This document shows positions 8,305 to 15,208 of a stretch of 64,000 nt of DNA, piece after piece. The position numbers were made by a program, and so were the translations under genes. How positions within the stretch are numbered: the first letter of the stretch is position 1; each line of letters begins with the position of its first letter. The notes beneath the pieces were generated by a model. It did no database searches, was not told the DNA's origin, and was given only the letters and a program-made list of their open reading frames with translations. Source of the stretch: an uncultured Oscillospiraceae bacterium (GTDB taxonomy: Bacteria > Bacillota > Clostridia > Oscillospirales > Oscillospiraceae); NCBI GenBank assembly GCA_934567355.1, contig CAKTJC010000001.1, positions 186,001-250,000 of the forward strand, written 5' to 3'.

Positions 8305-9360
8305 ATGTCAATCAAATACATGTCCATTTACCGGGACATCAGTGAAAAAATTTCCGAGGGGCAGTACCCCACCGGAATGCGCCTGCCTTCCGAATCTGAG
8401 CTGATGAAGACCTATGACGTCAGCCGGCAGACCGTCCGCTCCGCACTGGCAAAGCTCCGGCAGGAGGGCTTGGTTAAAACCTCCCAGGGCAGCGGTGCCT
8501 TTGTCGATGCAGCCCATGCACAACTCCATTCCGGCCGGGTTGCACTCATCATGTTTCAAACTGACGTTTCTGCATTTCCGATTATTGTGCAGAATATTGA
8601 GCAGTACTTTTCCGAGCGGGAAATCAATCTCATGCTCTTTGTTTCCAACGCCAGCATTACAAAGGAAAAACGAATTCTGGAGCGCCTGCTGGCCGACCCG
8701 GTGGACGGTATTCTCTTCTACCCTCTGGATTCTCAGTATGAATGCCTCCATACCGATCTGCTCAATCAGCTGGATAAGCAAGGCACCCGCATTCTGTTTG
8801 TGGAGGCACGGTACGCTGACCCGGCTGTGGCACATTTTCCATATGTGGCAATCGATAACTACGGGGATGCCTACAAGATCACCACGCGGCTCATCGATGA
8901 AGGGAACCGTAAAATCGGCTGCATCGGCTTCTTCCACGGCCAAATTGGCCAACGCTACTGCGGCATGCGAAAGGCGCTGTATGACCACGACGTTCCGCTT
9001 TTTTATTCCTATGATCTCTCCGCTGCCGTCCACGGCGCCGGAGTCAATCAGACGGATTCCAACTACAGCATGAGAACCCCCATCTTTGATTCTAAACTGC
9101 TGGAATGCACCGCACTGATCTGCTTTAACGATACGCTTGCCGAGACAATCACTGCGTTTTTGCAGCAAAATGGCCGTGGAAATATCGAAACATTGGTAAT
9201 CTACGGAAACACTGCCGTTCCTCATATCGACGGCATCCGCTACATTCTTCTGCATCACAACACCGAGCTGATTGCCCGTCTGGCAGCCGAGAAAATTCTC
9301 AAAGAAATCAACGGCAGCAGAGAGGCCTCCGAAATCATCCCCTTCACTGTCATCGGCTGA
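8305..9360 (+). CDS. GntR-type wHTH / sugar-binding domain transcriptional regulator (AraR-like)
   Basis: 351 residues from ATG 8305, chosen over earlier TTG and GTG codons because AAAGGG lies upstream and the protein then begins at the DNA-binding domain. Residues about 1-70 form a GntR winged helix (MRLPSESELMKTYDVS, then SRQTVRSALAKLRQEG). The remainder is a LacI/periplasmic-binding-like effector domain (VDGILFYPLDS, FPYVAIDNYGDAYKITTRLI, ALICFNDTLAETI). This domain order is that of AraR-like sugar regulators. It is divergent from the ABC/sulfatase operon and very probably represses it until a sugar ligand is bound. The gene is followed after about 95 bp by a foldback element and then a terminator. 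Confidence 0.88.
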   Translation: MSIKYMSIYRDISEKISEGQYPTGMRLPSESELMKTYDVSRQTVRSALAKLRQEGLVKTSQGSGAFVDAAHAQLHSGRVALIMFQTDVSAFPIIVQNIEQYFSEREINLMLFVSNASITKEKRILERLLADPVDGILFYPLDSQYECLHTDLLNQLDKQGTRILFVEARYADPAVAHFPYVAIDNYGDAYKITTRLIDEGNRKIGCIGFFHGQIGQRYCGMRKALYDHDVPLFYSYDLSAAVHGAGVNQTDSNYSMRTPIFDSKLLECTALICFNDTLAETITAFLQQNGRGNIETLVIYGNTAVPHIDGIRYILLHHNTELIARLAAEKILKEINGSREASEIIPFTVIG

Positions 9361-9454
9361 AAGCTGTGGATTTTCCTCCCGAGAAAGCGCTGCTGACCGG
9401 GCGGGATCGGCTTCAAAGCGATATGGCAAAGCCGTTGAACCTACCCTGTTTTAG

Positions 9455-9672
9455 GGAAACTCTGATTAAATCGGCAAGAGCTGTGAGCAAGAGATTTTTC
9501 GGCCAATCGAGGTATTGAAAACGGCGGAATACTGTATGTACCCGCAAGGGGTATGCCGCATCCGTAAGCCGGCTCCCGCCGGCAACGGCTGCGCTATATT
9601 TCCCGTTTTCGGTACCGAAGAGTGGGCGGAAAAGATCCGCTCACAGCCGCAGACGATTTATTCAGAGGTTCC
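9455..9672. repeat. Foldback element, family GGAARCTCTGA, copy 2 (218 bp)
   Basis: Left end GGAAACTCTGATTAAAT (9455-9471); right end is its inverted form with two mismatches (9656-9672). The sequence TTAG flanks both sides (9451-9454 and 9673-9676), a possible 4-bp target duplication. It is about 95 percent identical (11 differences by eye) over its full 218 bp to the copy at 42976-43193. It has no open frame of note, so it would need a transposase supplied in trans. Confidence 0.75.
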
Positions 9673-9690
9673 TTAGTGGCAAGCAAAGAG

Positions 9691-9730
9691 AAAATGCCCC
9701 TCTCCGCAAGTTCACGGAGAGGGGCATTTT
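9691..9730. terminator. Bidirectional intrinsic terminator between regulator and rnf operon
   Basis: A 16-bp arm stem AAAATGCCCCTCTCCG paired with its complement around a CAAGTT-type loop; A-rich and T-rich flanks serve both strands. It ends the minus-strand rnf operon just after the NusG-like gene. Confidence 0.85.
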
Positions 9731-9732
9731 AA

Positions 9733-10080
9733 CTATTCCTGAAGCTGCACCACGACGTTGTGGGGCAGGCAGACGATGACGCCGGTGATGTTCGGGGTCA
9801 GGGCGGGGGTGTGGACGCAGGTTTGGGTGGGGCAGTCGGCGGAGGTGATCCGGGCGCTGCCGCCGCGGATGGTCAGGGTATTATACCAGCTGCCGTCCGC
9901 CGGGGCGATGGTGACGGTGGCGTCCGTATCCAGGGGATAGACGCCGTATTCCTCCCCATCCACGGTGACGCGGACAGCAGTACCGGGCGCACGCCAACGC
10001 GGCAGCAGCGCCAGTGCGGCGGCAGCCGCAGCCAGGGCGAGCGCCGCGATCAAAATCAGCGTGCGAGTGGATACGCGCAT
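9733..10080 (-). CDS. NusG domain II-containing small membrane-anchored protein
   Basis: 115 residues from ATG 10080, 8 bp after the rnfB stop. An earlier in-frame start inside rnfB is less likely. The protein begins with one hydrophobic anchor (TLILIAALALAAAAAALALL) and then an extracytoplasmic domain of the NusG domain II kind, with VTVDGEEYGVYPLD, a Cys pair region ITSADCPTQTCVH and the end NVVVQLQE. Proteins of this type commonly follow rnf or FMN-binding genes in clostridia, where they may help assembly or flavin delivery; that role is inference. It is the last gene of the rnf operon and is followed directly by a strong terminator. Confidence 0.75.
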   Translation of the reverse strand: MRVSTRTLILIAALALAAAAAALALLPRWRAPGTAVRVTVDGEEYGVYPLDTDATVTIAPADGSWYNTLTIRGGSARITSADCPTQTCVHTPALTPNITGVIVCLPHNVVVQLQE

Positions 10081-10088
10081 GGCCTGCG

Positions 10089-10877
10089 TTACAGGAAGCG
10101 GATGGATTTGGTGGGACACTTTTCCACGCACTTGCCGCAGCCCACGCACTTTTCCGGATCGATCCGGGAGAGGTTGTTTTCCAGGATCACCGCGCCCTGC
10201 TCACACTGCTTGGCGCACAGGCCGCAGCCGATGCAGCCGGCGGAGCAGACCTTCCGCACGGACGCGCCCTTATCACGGTTGGAGCAGCGGACGGCGATCT
10301 TCGCGGCGCGGTCGTGCATGCCGATGATGCCCTTGGGGCAGGTCTTGGCGCACAGGCCGCAGCCCACGCACTTGCGGGGATCGACGACCGCCACGCCGTC
10401 CTGAATAGAGATGGCGCTCTGAGGGCAGATCCGCACGCAGCTGCCCAGACCCAGGCAGCCATAGGCGCAGCTGCCGTAGTTCAGGCCGCTGAGCACGGCG
10501 GCGCGGCAATCGGGGATGCCCACATACTGCGCCCGGGGCTTTGTGGCATCGCAGGTGCCGCCGCAGCGGACATAGGCCACCTGGGGATCCTGGTCAACGG
10601 TCTCCTTGCCCAGGATGGCGGCGATTTTTGCAATGTTCTCGGTGCTGTTGCCGGGGCAGGCATCCATGCGGGCCTCGCCCTTGACAATGGCCTCTGCCAC
10701 GGCGTCGCATCCGGCGTAGCCGCAGGCGCCGCAGTTGGCGCCCCGCAGGCATTCCCGCACCCGGGTGACCCGGTCGTCGGTTTCAACATAGAATTTCTTG
10801 CTGGCAGTGACCAGCGCGCCGCCCAGGATCAGGCCTACCAGGCCGATGACCAGAGTGGAAACAATCACAATATTCAT
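10089..10877 (-). CDS. rnfB: Rnf complex iron-sulfur subunit RnfB
   Basis: 262 residues. The N-terminal helix (IVIVSTLVIGLVGLILGGAL) anchors it to the membrane. An Fe-S domain follows (CLRGANCGACGYAGCDAVAE and a later CPG), then 4Fe-4S ferredoxin modules: CLGLGSCVRICP, CVGCGLCAKTCP, CIGCGLCAKQC and CVGCGKCVEKCP. RnfB takes electrons from reduced ferredoxin and passes them into the Rnf complex, which drives ion export while reducing NAD+. It follows rnfA by 14 bp and precedes the NusG-domain gene by 8 bp, so it is co-transcribed with the rest of the operon. Confidence 0.95.
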   Translation of the reverse strand: MNIVIVSTLVIGLVGLILGGALVTASKKFYVETDDRVTRVRECLRGANCGACGYAGCDAVAEAIVKGEARMDACPGNSTENIAKIAAILGKETVDQDPQVAYVRCGGTCDATKPRAQYVGIPDCRAAVLSGLNYGSCAYGCLGLGSCVRICPQSAISIQDGVAVVDPRKCVGCGLCAKTCPKGIIGMHDRAAKIAVRCSNRDKGASVRKVCSAGCIGCGLCAKQCEQGAVILENNLSRIDPEKCVGCGKCVEKCPTKSIRFL

Positions 10878-10891
10878 GCTTTATTCCTCCC

Positions 10892-11467
10892 TCAGGACAG
10901 GCCGGCGAAGCCCATGAAGGCCATGGCCATCAGCGTGGCGCACAGCAGCACGATGGGCGCGCCCCGGAAGGGGGCGGGAATGGCGTCCTCGTCGATGTGC
11001 TCCCGGATGGCGGCCAGCAGGACGATGGCCACGGTATAGCCGACGGCGGTGCCCAGGCCGGCGAAGGTGCTCTCCAGAATGGAGTAGCCGTTCTGCACAT
11101 TGGTCAGCGCTACGCCCAGCACGGCGCAGTTGGTGGTGATCAGGGGCAGATAGATGCCCAGGCTCTGGTAGACGCCGTGGGCGTTCTTCTTCAGGAACAT
11201 CTCCACCATCTGCACCAGGGCGGCAATGACCAGGATGAACACGATGGTTTTCAGGTAATCCAGCCCCAGGGGGAGCAGCACGTACTGATACAGCGCCGCC
11301 GCCACGGCGGAGGACACGGTGAGCACGGCGGTAACGGCCAGACCCAGGGAGAGGGATGCCTTCTTCTGGGCGGACACACCCAGGAAGGAGCAGATGCCCA
11401 AAAACTGGCTGAGCACCACGTTATTCACCAGCGCGGTGGAGACAATGATCATAATCAGACTTTTCAT
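10892..11467 (-). CDS. rnfA: Rnf complex membrane subunit RnfA
   Basis: 191 residues with six predicted membrane helices, the standard RnfA length. It opens MKSLIMIIVSTALVNNVVLS, with the characteristic QFLGICSFLGVS loop near residue 25 containing a Cys that can contribute to the membrane-embedded Fe-S site, and a later TTNCAVLGVALTN segment with the matching Cys from the inverted half. It overlaps the rnfE stop codon by 4 bp (ATGA), a sign of translational coupling, and is paralogous to rnfE. Confidence 0.95.
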   Translation of the reverse strand: MKSLIMIIVSTALVNNVVLSQFLGICSFLGVSAQKKASLSLGLAVTAVLTVSSAVAAALYQYVLLPLGLDYLKTIVFILVIAALVQMVEMFLKKNAHGVYQSLGIYLPLITTNCAVLGVALTNVQNGYSILESTFAGLGTAVGYTVAIVLLAAIREHIDEDAIPAPFRGAPIVLLCATLMAMAFMGFAGLS

Positions 11468-12138
11468 TCCTCTGCCTCCTTTTGGTCGCAGGTGGTGGAG
11501 CCGCAGTTGGCGCAGCAGCCGTCGCAGCCCTCCACCATTTTCTTGGCGCGGTTCTTGATGCCCACGGCATTCATGATGGCCACCAGAATGGCCAGCACCA
11601 GGAAGGCGCCGGGGGCGCGGACGAAGAAGGCGATGGGCTCAAAGCCGCCGGGCAGGGCAAAGCCGAAGATGGAGCCTGCGCCCAGAAGCTCCCGGATGGA
11701 GCCGATGAGGGTCAGCGCAATGGTGAAGCCCAAGCCCATGCCCAGGCCGTCGAACAGGCTCAGCAGCGGGGGATTCTTGGAGGCGTAGGCCTCGGCGCGG
11801 CCGAGGATGATGCAGTTGACCACGATCAGCGGGATGTAGATGCCCAGTGCGGAATACAGCGACTCCAGATAGGCCTCCATCAGCAGCTCCACCACGGTCA
11901 CGAAGGATGCCACGATGACGATGTAGGCGGGCAGACGCACCTCATCCGGGATGAGCTTGCGCAGCAGGGAGATCACCAGATTGGAGATGACCAGAACTAC
12001 CAGACTGCTCAGACCCATGCCCAGGCCGTTGATGGCGGAGGTGGTGACGGCCAGCGTCGGGCACATGCCCAGCATCAGCACGAAGGAGGGATTCTCCTTC
12101 ACCACGCCGTTATAAATTCGTTCCCAATATGCTTTCAT
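11464..12138 (-). CDS. rnfE: Rnf complex membrane subunit RnfE
   Basis: 224 residues from ATG 12138, chosen because AAGGAGG lies just upstream; the frame extends 16 codons further up into rnfD and that extension is not coding. It contains multiple membrane helices, LVLMLGMCPTLAVTTSA-like N-terminal loop with Cys, and IPLIVVNCIILGRAEAYAS with the second Cys, the counterpart motifs to RnfA. The C-terminus ends in an extra Cys-rich tail (GCDGCCANCGSTTCDQK), which is longer than in proteobacterial RnfE and could bind a metal or simply be a lineage feature. It overlaps rnfA by 4 bp. Confidence 0.94.
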   Translation of the reverse strand: MKAYWERIYNGVVKENPSFVLMLGMCPTLAVTTSAINGLGMGLSSLVVLVISNLVISLLRKLIPDEVRLPAYIVIVASFVTVVELLMEAYLESLYSALGIYIPLIVVNCIILGRAEAYASKNPPLLSLFDGLGMGLGFTIALTLIGSIRELLGAGSIFGFALPGGFEPIAFFVRAPGAFLVLAILVAIMNAVGIKNRAKKMVEGCDGCCANCGSTTCDQKEAEE

Positions 12139-12151
12139 AAACCGTTCCTCC

Positions 12152-13660
12152 TTAGCTGAGGTTTTCCGCGAAGTACCGCAGGGCACCGTTCACCGCGTTT
12201 ACCACGGCGGTGGAGGAGACGGTCGCGCCGCTGACTGCATCGACGGTGCCCGGCTCCCCGGATGCGCCGCCCTTGTTCAGGGCAAAGCTCTGGGTATTCA
12301 CATTTTCAAACTGGCTCATGAACTCCGGCTCGCCGCAGCGCATGCCCATACCGGCGGTCTCGTGCAGCTCGGTAAAGTAGATGCCGGTGACGGTGCCGTC
12401 GGGCAGGATGCCCACCACCAGGGTCAGACCGCCGTCGTAGGACTGGGCATTGTGGACGCTGAGGACATAGCCCGCAGTGTTCCCGCTGCCGTCCAGACCG
12501 GTAAAGACCTTCTGAACCGTTACGGAATCGTATACGCCCGCGTCCGCCTCAATGGTGTTCGCCTCAAAGCTTTCCGCTGCCGGGAGCACCTGCTGGTAGG
12601 CCAGCTGGTTGGCGCGCTCCTGATTCTCGGCGATCTTTTCCTCGGTGGTGGCAAATACCGCGCTGAGGATCAGGCCGGAGATCAGGGTGATGACCACCAG
12701 GATGATGACGGGCTTGGGAATGGCCTGCTTGAATTCCTTGGGGATGCGGAAGCCATAGGGCACGGGGATGAACAGCTCATCGATCAGGTTGCCGAACATA
12801 TTCGCCAGCAGCACCGCATAGGTGGTGGAGTCGGCGGAGGAACCGTACACCCGGAACAGCCCGATCAGCACGCCGGTGAGCGCGCCGTAGAGCAGCTGAC
12901 CCTTGGTCGTGGAGGGGCCGGTGACCGGGTCGGTGGCCATGAAGAAGGCTGCCATCAGCAGTCCGCCGCCCAGCAGCTGGGGAAGCAGGTAGTTCGGATC
13001 CAGCCCGTGGCCGCCGAAAATGGCGAGGAATATGGCAGTAGAACCGATGGTCGCCGTGGGAATTTCCCAGGTAATGCCGCGCCGCAGCAGCAGGAAGATG
13101 CCGCCGATCAGCAGCCCCAGGGCGGAGCTTCCGATGGCGCCGCTGGTATTGCCCAGCACCATTGCCCAGATGTCCACGCTGTTTCCGGCGGCAAGCTCCG
13201 CCAGGGGGGTCGCGGTGGATACGCCGTCGAAGGTATAGCTGGTCATGGCCGCGCCGAAGGAGATCAGCAGGAAGCTGCGGCCTGCCAGGGCAGGATTCAT
13301 GATGTTATGTCCCAGGCCGCCGAACAGACATTTGACGACCAGGATCGCAAACACACAGCCCAGCACCGGAATGTAGACCGGCACCTTTGCGGGCAGCGTC
13401 AGCGCCAGCAGCAGACCTGTGACCGCGGCGCTGGCATCGCCGATGGTATTGCCCCGCTTGGTGGCGAGGTTGAACAGGTATTCCGTCACCACCGCAGCGG
13501 CGATGGAGACGATCATGATAAATCCGGCATACCAGCCGTGCACCCACACACCCATGGCAGCCGTGGGGAGCAGCGCCAGCAGCACATCGCGCATGACGGT
13601 CTTGGTGGAAAGGCTCCCGCGGTCATGGGGGGCGCTGGAAAGATGCAGTAATTCACTCAT
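12152..13660 (-). CDS. rnfD: RnfD-RnfG fusion subunit of the Rnf complex
   Basis: 502 residues, against about 320 for RnfD and 200 for RnfG. Residues 1 to about 335 are RnfD: many membrane helices, GGLGHNIMNPALAGR, and STATPLAEL, whose Thr corresponds to the covalent FMN site. A further helix (IILVVITLISGLILSAVFAT) leads into an RnfG-type FMN-binding domain of about 150 residues with YVLSVHNAQSYDGGLTLVVG, HETAGMGMRC and the flavinylation motif DAVSGATVSSTAVV near the end. No separate rnfG occurs in the operon between rnfC and rnfB, which supports a true fusion over a frameshift or misread. The single chain should carry two covalently bound flavins, one from each half. It lies 15 bp after rnfC and 13 bp before rnfE. 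Confidence 0.92.
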   Translation of the reverse strand: MSELLHLSSAPHDRGSLSTKTVMRDVLLALLPTAAMGVWVHGWYAGFIMIVSIAAAVVTEYLFNLATKRGNTIGDASAAVTGLLLALTLPAKVPVYIPVLGCVFAILVVKCLFGGLGHNIMNPALAGRSFLLISFGAAMTSYTFDGVSTATPLAELAAGNSVDIWAMVLGNTSGAIGSSALGLLIGGIFLLLRRGITWEIPTATIGSTAIFLAIFGGHGLDPNYLLPQLLGGGLLMAAFFMATDPVTGPSTTKGQLLYGALTGVLIGLFRVYGSSADSTTYAVLLANMFGNLIDELFIPVPYGFRIPKEFKQAIPKPVIILVVITLISGLILSAVFATTEEKIAENQERANQLAYQQVLPAAESFEANTIEADAGVYDSVTVQKVFTGLDGSGNTAGYVLSVHNAQSYDGGLTLVVGILPDGTVTGIYFTELHETAGMGMRCGEPEFMSQFENVNTQSFALNKGGASGEPGTVDAVSGATVSSTAVVNAVNGALRYFAENLS

Positions 13661-13675
13661 TGTCCGATGCCCTCC

Positions 13676-15004
13676 TTATCTCTTCTTGGTTGCCATGATC
13701 TCGGCCTTGGTCACCTTGAACAGCTGCATCAGCGGCCGCTTGGCGGGGCAGATGTAGGTGCAGCAGCCGCAGGCGATGCACTCCAGGCCATACAGCCGCT
13801 TTTCATACCGCTCGTAATCCTTGCGCTGGGCGGCCACCTGCATCAGCTGGGGGCTGAGACCCAGGGGGCACACCCGGTTGCACCGGCCGCAGCGCAGGCA
13901 GGCCGTCATGGGGGCGGCGGACACCGGGTCTTCCGGCAGCGCGGTGATGGCATTGTTGTTTTTGCAGATGGGCACGTTCAGGTCGATCAGCGGGATGCCC
14001 ATCATGGGGCCGCCGGAGAGGATCTTTTCCGGCTCCTTGCCCTCTTTCCAGCCGCCGCAGGCATCCACCAGCTCCTGGCTGTTGGTGCCGATCTTTACCC
14101 AGAAATTCCCGGGGTTCTTCACGCTGTCGCCGGAGACGGTGACGCCGCGCTCCATCAGCGGTTCGTTCAGGCACACCGCCCGGTACACCGCCCGGATGGA
14201 GGCCACATTGTCCACCACGCACCCGGCGTCGGCGGGGAGCATGCCCAGCTTCAGGTGACGGCTGGCCACCACGCTGATCAGGGAGCGCTCGCCGCCCTGG
14301 GGGTACTTGGTCTTCATGGGCATGACGCTGATACGGTCGTGATCGGTGCATGCCGCCTTCATGGCGGCAATGGCGGCGGGCTTGTTGTTTTCGATGCACA
14401 CCACACCCTTGGCCTGGGGGAAGAGCCGGAGGATAATATCCATGCCCTCCACGATCTCCTGGGCGCAGCTGCGCATCAGCTGATCGTCGCAGGTGATGTA
14501 GGGCTCACACTCTGCGCCGTTGGCAATGATGTAGCGGATCTTATTGGGCTCCTTCACCGTCAGCTTCACATGGGTGGGGAAGCCCGCGCCGCCCATGCCC
14601 ACGATACCGGCGGCTTTGATCCGTTCCAGGATCTCCTGGTTGGTCAGATCCAGGTAGTGGGTCTTTTCCCCGATGCCCTCCGCCAGGACATTTTCCGCAT
14701 CCGGGGTGATGACCACCGCCTGCGCCAGGGTGCCTGCGGCGGTGGGACGGGGTTCGATTGCCTTCACCGTGCCGGAAACGGAGCTGACAATGTGCGCGGA
14801 TACAAACGCGCTGGCCTCCCCGATCCGCTGACCGGCCAGCACGTGCTCCCCCTTCTGCACAATGGGGACAGCAGGCTTGCCGATGTGCTGGTTCATTAGG
14901 AACACCAGATCCCCCTTCGGCACATAGGGCACCAGGGGCATCTCACAGGAAAGCTCCTTCCGCTCCGCCGGATGAACGCCGCCTCGGAATGTACGATCTC
15001 CCAT
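13676..15004 (-). CDS. rnfC: Rnf complex NADH-side subunit RnfC
   Basis: 442 residues from ATG 15004, preferred over ATG 15010 because the AAGGAG at 15013-15018 is then 8 nt away and not 2. Opening GDRTFRGGVHPAERKEL is typical of RnfC; the NADH/FMN-binding NuoF-like core follows (GIVGMGGAGFPTHVKL, IIANGAECEPYITCDDQLM). Two 4Fe-4S motifs lie near the C-terminus, CLRCGRCNRVCP and CIACGCCTYICP. RnfC binds NAD(H) on the cytoplasmic face. It is the first gene of the operon; a consensus promoter and a leader hairpin lie upstream. Confidence 0.95.
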   Translation of the reverse strand: MGDRTFRGGVHPAERKELSCEMPLVPYVPKGDLVFLMNQHIGKPAVPIVQKGEHVLAGQRIGEASAFVSAHIVSSVSGTVKAIEPRPTAAGTLAQAVVITPDAENVLAEGIGEKTHYLDLTNQEILERIKAAGIVGMGGAGFPTHVKLTVKEPNKIRYIIANGAECEPYITCDDQLMRSCAQEIVEGMDIILRLFPQAKGVVCIENNKPAAIAAMKAACTDHDRISVMPMKTKYPQGGERSLISVVASRHLKLGMLPADAGCVVDNVASIRAVYRAVCLNEPLMERGVTVSGDSVKNPGNFWVKIGTNSQELVDACGGWKEGKEPEKILSGGPMMGIPLIDLNVPICKNNNAITALPEDPVSAAPMTACLRCGRCNRVCPLGLSPQLMQVAAQRKDYERYEKRLYGLECIACGCCTYICPAKRPLMQLFKVTKAEIMATKKR

Positions 15005-15022
15005 AGACATCTCTCCTTATAT

Positions 15023-15055
15023 TACGGTGGAGACAGCCCCCGCCGCCTCCACCGT
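15023..15055 (-). promoter_or_regulatory. Leader hairpin upstream of rnfC
   Basis: ACGGTGGAG and CTCCACCGT are inverted around a C-rich loop, placing a stable stem in the rnfC 5' leader just ahead of the ribosome binding site. It has no U-run. It may stabilise the message or control translation. Confidence 0.4.
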
Positions 15056-15069
15056 GGATTTTTTGTCTT

Positions 15070-15098
15070 ATTATAGCAGGTTGCACATTCAAGTGCAA
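15070..15098 (-). promoter_or_regulatory. rnfC: Consensus promoter of the rnf operon
   Basis: On the minus strand, -35 TTGCAC (15093-15098) and -10 TATAAT (15070-15075) with a 17-bp spacer. The -35 lies within an inverted repeat TTGCAC..GTGCAA, which could be an operator. Confidence 0.8.
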
Positions 15099-15144
15099 TA
15101 TTTTTTTCATAAAAGTTATGTAAAATAACGGCAAAAATATGCAC

Positions 15145-15185
15145 AAAAAGGCTGCCCGCCGTTCCGGGGAGCCGGAGCGGCGGGC
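15145..15185 (-). terminator. Intrinsic terminator after the heptad-repeat protein gene
   Basis: GCCCGCCG / CGGCGGGC stem with a CCGG-rich upper part, followed on the minus strand by AGCCTTTTTG. It separates the DUF308-MMPL operon from rnf. Confidence 0.85.
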
Positions 15186-15208
15186 AAAGATGGAAAGGGA
15201 GATAAGAA

